Assembly (NCBI GenBank): GCA_937930135.1
Contig: CALGVO010000110.1
Span: 1-15,540 of the forward strand
Direction of reading: 5' to 3'
From: an uncultured Synechococcus sp.
Lineage (GTDB): Bacteria; Cyanobacteriota; Cyanobacteriia; PCC-6307; Cyanobiaceae
DNA length: 15,540 nt
Position 1 is the first letter of the stretch. Every line of letters starts with the position of its first letter. This document shows, piece after piece, positions 14,384 through 15,540 of the stretch. A model generated the notes under the pieces. The model saw only the letters and a program-made list of their open reading frames with translations, was not told the DNA's origin and made no database searches. The position numbers and the translations under genes were made by a program.

Positions 14384-14697
14384 CACGGCGACTCCTCAAG
14401 GGTCCGACTCAGCTCAGCAACCTGGGCACGGAGACGATCAATCTGCTGCTGAGGATCGTCCGAGGTGGCCGAAGTGGCCGACGCCGCCGAAGTCACCGAC
14501 GCTTCAGGTTGGTCCGAGTCCAGCCGTTCCGCTTCCGCTCTCACTTCCTCCTGAAACAGATCCCATTCGCGCCGCAGACGCTCCGGTGCGTCCTGGGCAA
14601 GCACGGCCACTTCAGCAGCCGCTCCCGCCAGACCATGGCCGAGTCGGGCCGCGAGCCGGTTCACGGTGGCTCTGAGCAGGGCATCGGGAGAGGGCAT
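14383..14697 (-). CDS. Small conserved-type coiled-coil protein, function unknown
   Basis: This 104-residue soluble protein has no recognisable enzymatic motif. The N-terminal half is an Ala-rich amphipathic helix (LRATVNRLAARLGHGLAGAA, then APERLRREWDLFQEEVRAEA). A low-complexity Ser/Thr/Ala spacer follows (about 66-79, ASVTSAASATSATS), then a short C-terminal coiled coil (QQQIDRLRAQVAELSRTLEE). The ATG at 14697 has GAGG only two bases upstream, too close for a normal ribosome site, so the start is moderately certain. Its stop overlaps the kinase start as TGATG, and its last codons form the kinase ribosome site. Steady coupling suggests the two products act together, but this is inference from arrangement alone. 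Confidence 0.75.
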   Translation of the reverse strand: MPSPDALLRATVNRLAARLGHGLAGAAAEVAVLAQDAPERLRREWDLFQEEVRAEAERLDSDQPEASVTSAASATSATSDDPQQQIDRLRAQVAELSRTLEESP

Positions 14698-14766
14698 GGC
14701 CTCGGCAGAGCTGATAGAGAAACTGTGGCAGATCCCCGGTGCGACGCGTGATCGGTCGCCCCAGGC

Positions 14767-15369
14767 TCAGGGGCTGGGAGGGGCCACCGGCGGTGCCGGG
14801 AAGGGAGCGGCCACCGGAGCCGGCTCAGCCAGCACAGGAGCGGGGCGTGGCGGCCGTGCCGGGGCGGGCTCGGCCGCCACGGGTTGCGGTTTCGGCTCGG
14901 GCTTTGGAATCACAGGAGCTGGTATCGCCTGCTCTGGTTGAGTCCAGGCTGGCTCGGGCAGCACAGGTTCCGGCACCACCGTCGGAAGCAACGCCTGTTG
15001 TTCAGCGCGGCGATTGGCTTCAGCAGCGATGCGCTCCGCCTCTTGCCGCGACTTTTCGGCCTCCCGTTCCCGGGCCAGCTCGGCCTCCTTGGCGGCCACA
15101 TCAGCCGTGAGATCACGCGAGAACTCGCCATGGCGACGGCGCAAAGCCTCCAGGCTCTCGCCCGGGAACGCCTGGCTGGCAAAGGCTTCGCGACGCGGCT
15201 CCTGCAGCGCTCCTTGCAACACGATGAACCGCTGGGTGATGCCGTAACCGAGCGCAAAACACCCCCCCGCCACCAGTGGACCCACCCAGAAACGTGGACG
15301 TTTGGCTTGCTCTCCCACGCGTGCAGACCCTGATGCCTTGGCCACAGCTTCGATTTCCACGCACCTCAT
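14767..15369 (-). CDS. Single-span membrane protein with coiled coil and proline-rich tail, function unknown
   Basis: From the ATG at 15369 this protein has 200 residues. A short basic N terminus (QAKRPRFW) precedes one membrane segment (about 28-50, VGPLVAGGCFALGYGITQ). By the positive-inside rule the rest lies outside the cytoplasm. A segment FASQAFPGESLEALRRRHGE (63-82) is followed by a charged coiled coil (about 90-126, VAAKEAELARERE). The tail is rich in Pro, Ala, Glu and Val (about 130-200, PVLPEPAWTQPEQAIPAP) and could span or bind peptidoglycan. The frame is open to 15480, but that part overlaps argJ. No ribosome site precedes the ATG; GTG codons at residues 4 and 9 are alternatives. 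It lies 28 bases after the argJ stop. I do not recognise a named family. Confidence 0.7.
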   Translation of the reverse strand: MRCVEIEAVAKASGSARVGEQAKRPRFWVGPLVAGGCFALGYGITQRFIVLQGALQEPRREAFASQAFPGESLEALRRRHGEFSRDLTADVAAKEAELAREREAEKSRQEAERIAAEANRRAEQQALLPTVVPEPVLPEPAWTQPEQAIPAPVIPKPEPKPQPVAAEPAPARPPRPAPVLAEPAPVAAPFPAPPVAPPSP

Positions 15370-15397
15370 TGAGGATTCTGACAGGGCCGATCGGTGC

Positions 15398-15540
15398 CTA
15401 GGTCGTGTAATCGGCGTTGATCCGGACGTACTGATCCGAAAGGTCACAGCCCCAGGCCTGGCCCTGACCGGGGCCATCACCCACCCGCAACCGGATCCTC
15501 ACACTGTCGTCATGCAAGTAGGCACCCGCCGCTCGCTCGC
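15398..15540 (-). CDS. argJ: ArgJ, bifunctional ornithine/glutamate N-acetyltransferase, C-terminal end (partial)
   Basis: The last 47 codons are present, ending at TAG (15400-15398). The translation (AYLHDDSVRIRLRVGDG, then GQAWGCDLSDQYVRINADYT) matches the C terminus of the ArgJ beta chain, with the typical WGCDLSxxYVxINAxYTT ending. ArgJ transfers acetyl groups from N-acetylornithine to glutamate in cyclic arginine synthesis and cleaves itself into two chains; the cleavage site is beyond the window. The gene enters from the right and is read toward the membrane-protein gene. Confidence 0.93.
   Translation of the reverse strand, partial: ERAAGAYLHDDSVRIRLRVGDGPGQGQAWGCDLSDQYVRINADYTT

Overview
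This window is a GC-rich, gene-dense stretch of a cyanobacterial chromosome. Its enolase, NusG, SecE, ribosomal proteins and a DUF3747-type secreted protein look like those of marine or euryhaline picocyanobacteria (the Synechococcus/Cyanobium group). The ribosomal cluster ends at rplL with an intrinsic terminator instead of running into rpoB, as is usual in cyanobacteria. The assignment comes from remembered protein families and was not checked by a search.

Layout. From the left edge to 3545 is a minus-strand block: rnhA, pyrD, a PilM-PilN fusion gene and the start of a PilO-like gene. A secreted DUF3747 protein is encoded divergently (3608-4303, plus). Positions 4304-4574 hold two closely spaced terminators, one per strand, and a candidate small RNA. 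From 4575 to 11307 is a long minus-strand block, read in transcription order as gloA, clpB-type disaggregase, secE, nusG, rplK, rplA, rplJ, rplL. Eno (11408-12700, plus) is divergent from gloA and ends 3 bases before an oppositely oriented ABC1/AarF/UbiB-family kinase gene. That kinase gene is the last of a minus-strand set: the argJ end at the right edge, a membrane protein with a proline-rich tail, a small coiled-coil protein, and the kinase.

Function. Most of the window is housekeeping: translation and secretion (secE-nusG-rplKAJL), protein disaggregation (clpB), glycolysis and methylglyoxal detoxification (eno, gloA), pyrimidine and arginine synthesis (pyrD, argJ) and RNA-DNA hybrid removal (rnhA). 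The left edge is part of a type IV pilus/competence inner-membrane platform.

I found no clearly new multi-gene system, mobile element, CRISPR array, tRNA or rRNA. The least ordinary items are: a possible small RNA whose predicted 5' end is an exact 11-base complement of the conserved core of the cyanobacterial sRNA Yfr1; a strongly folded leader that closes just before the rplJ start; the GspL-like PilM-PilN fusion; and the ClpB paralogue with a proline-rich linker placed directly upstream of secE. Many genes here have no visible Shine-Dalgarno sequence, and several probably begin at GTG, so some starts are uncertain and are flagged.
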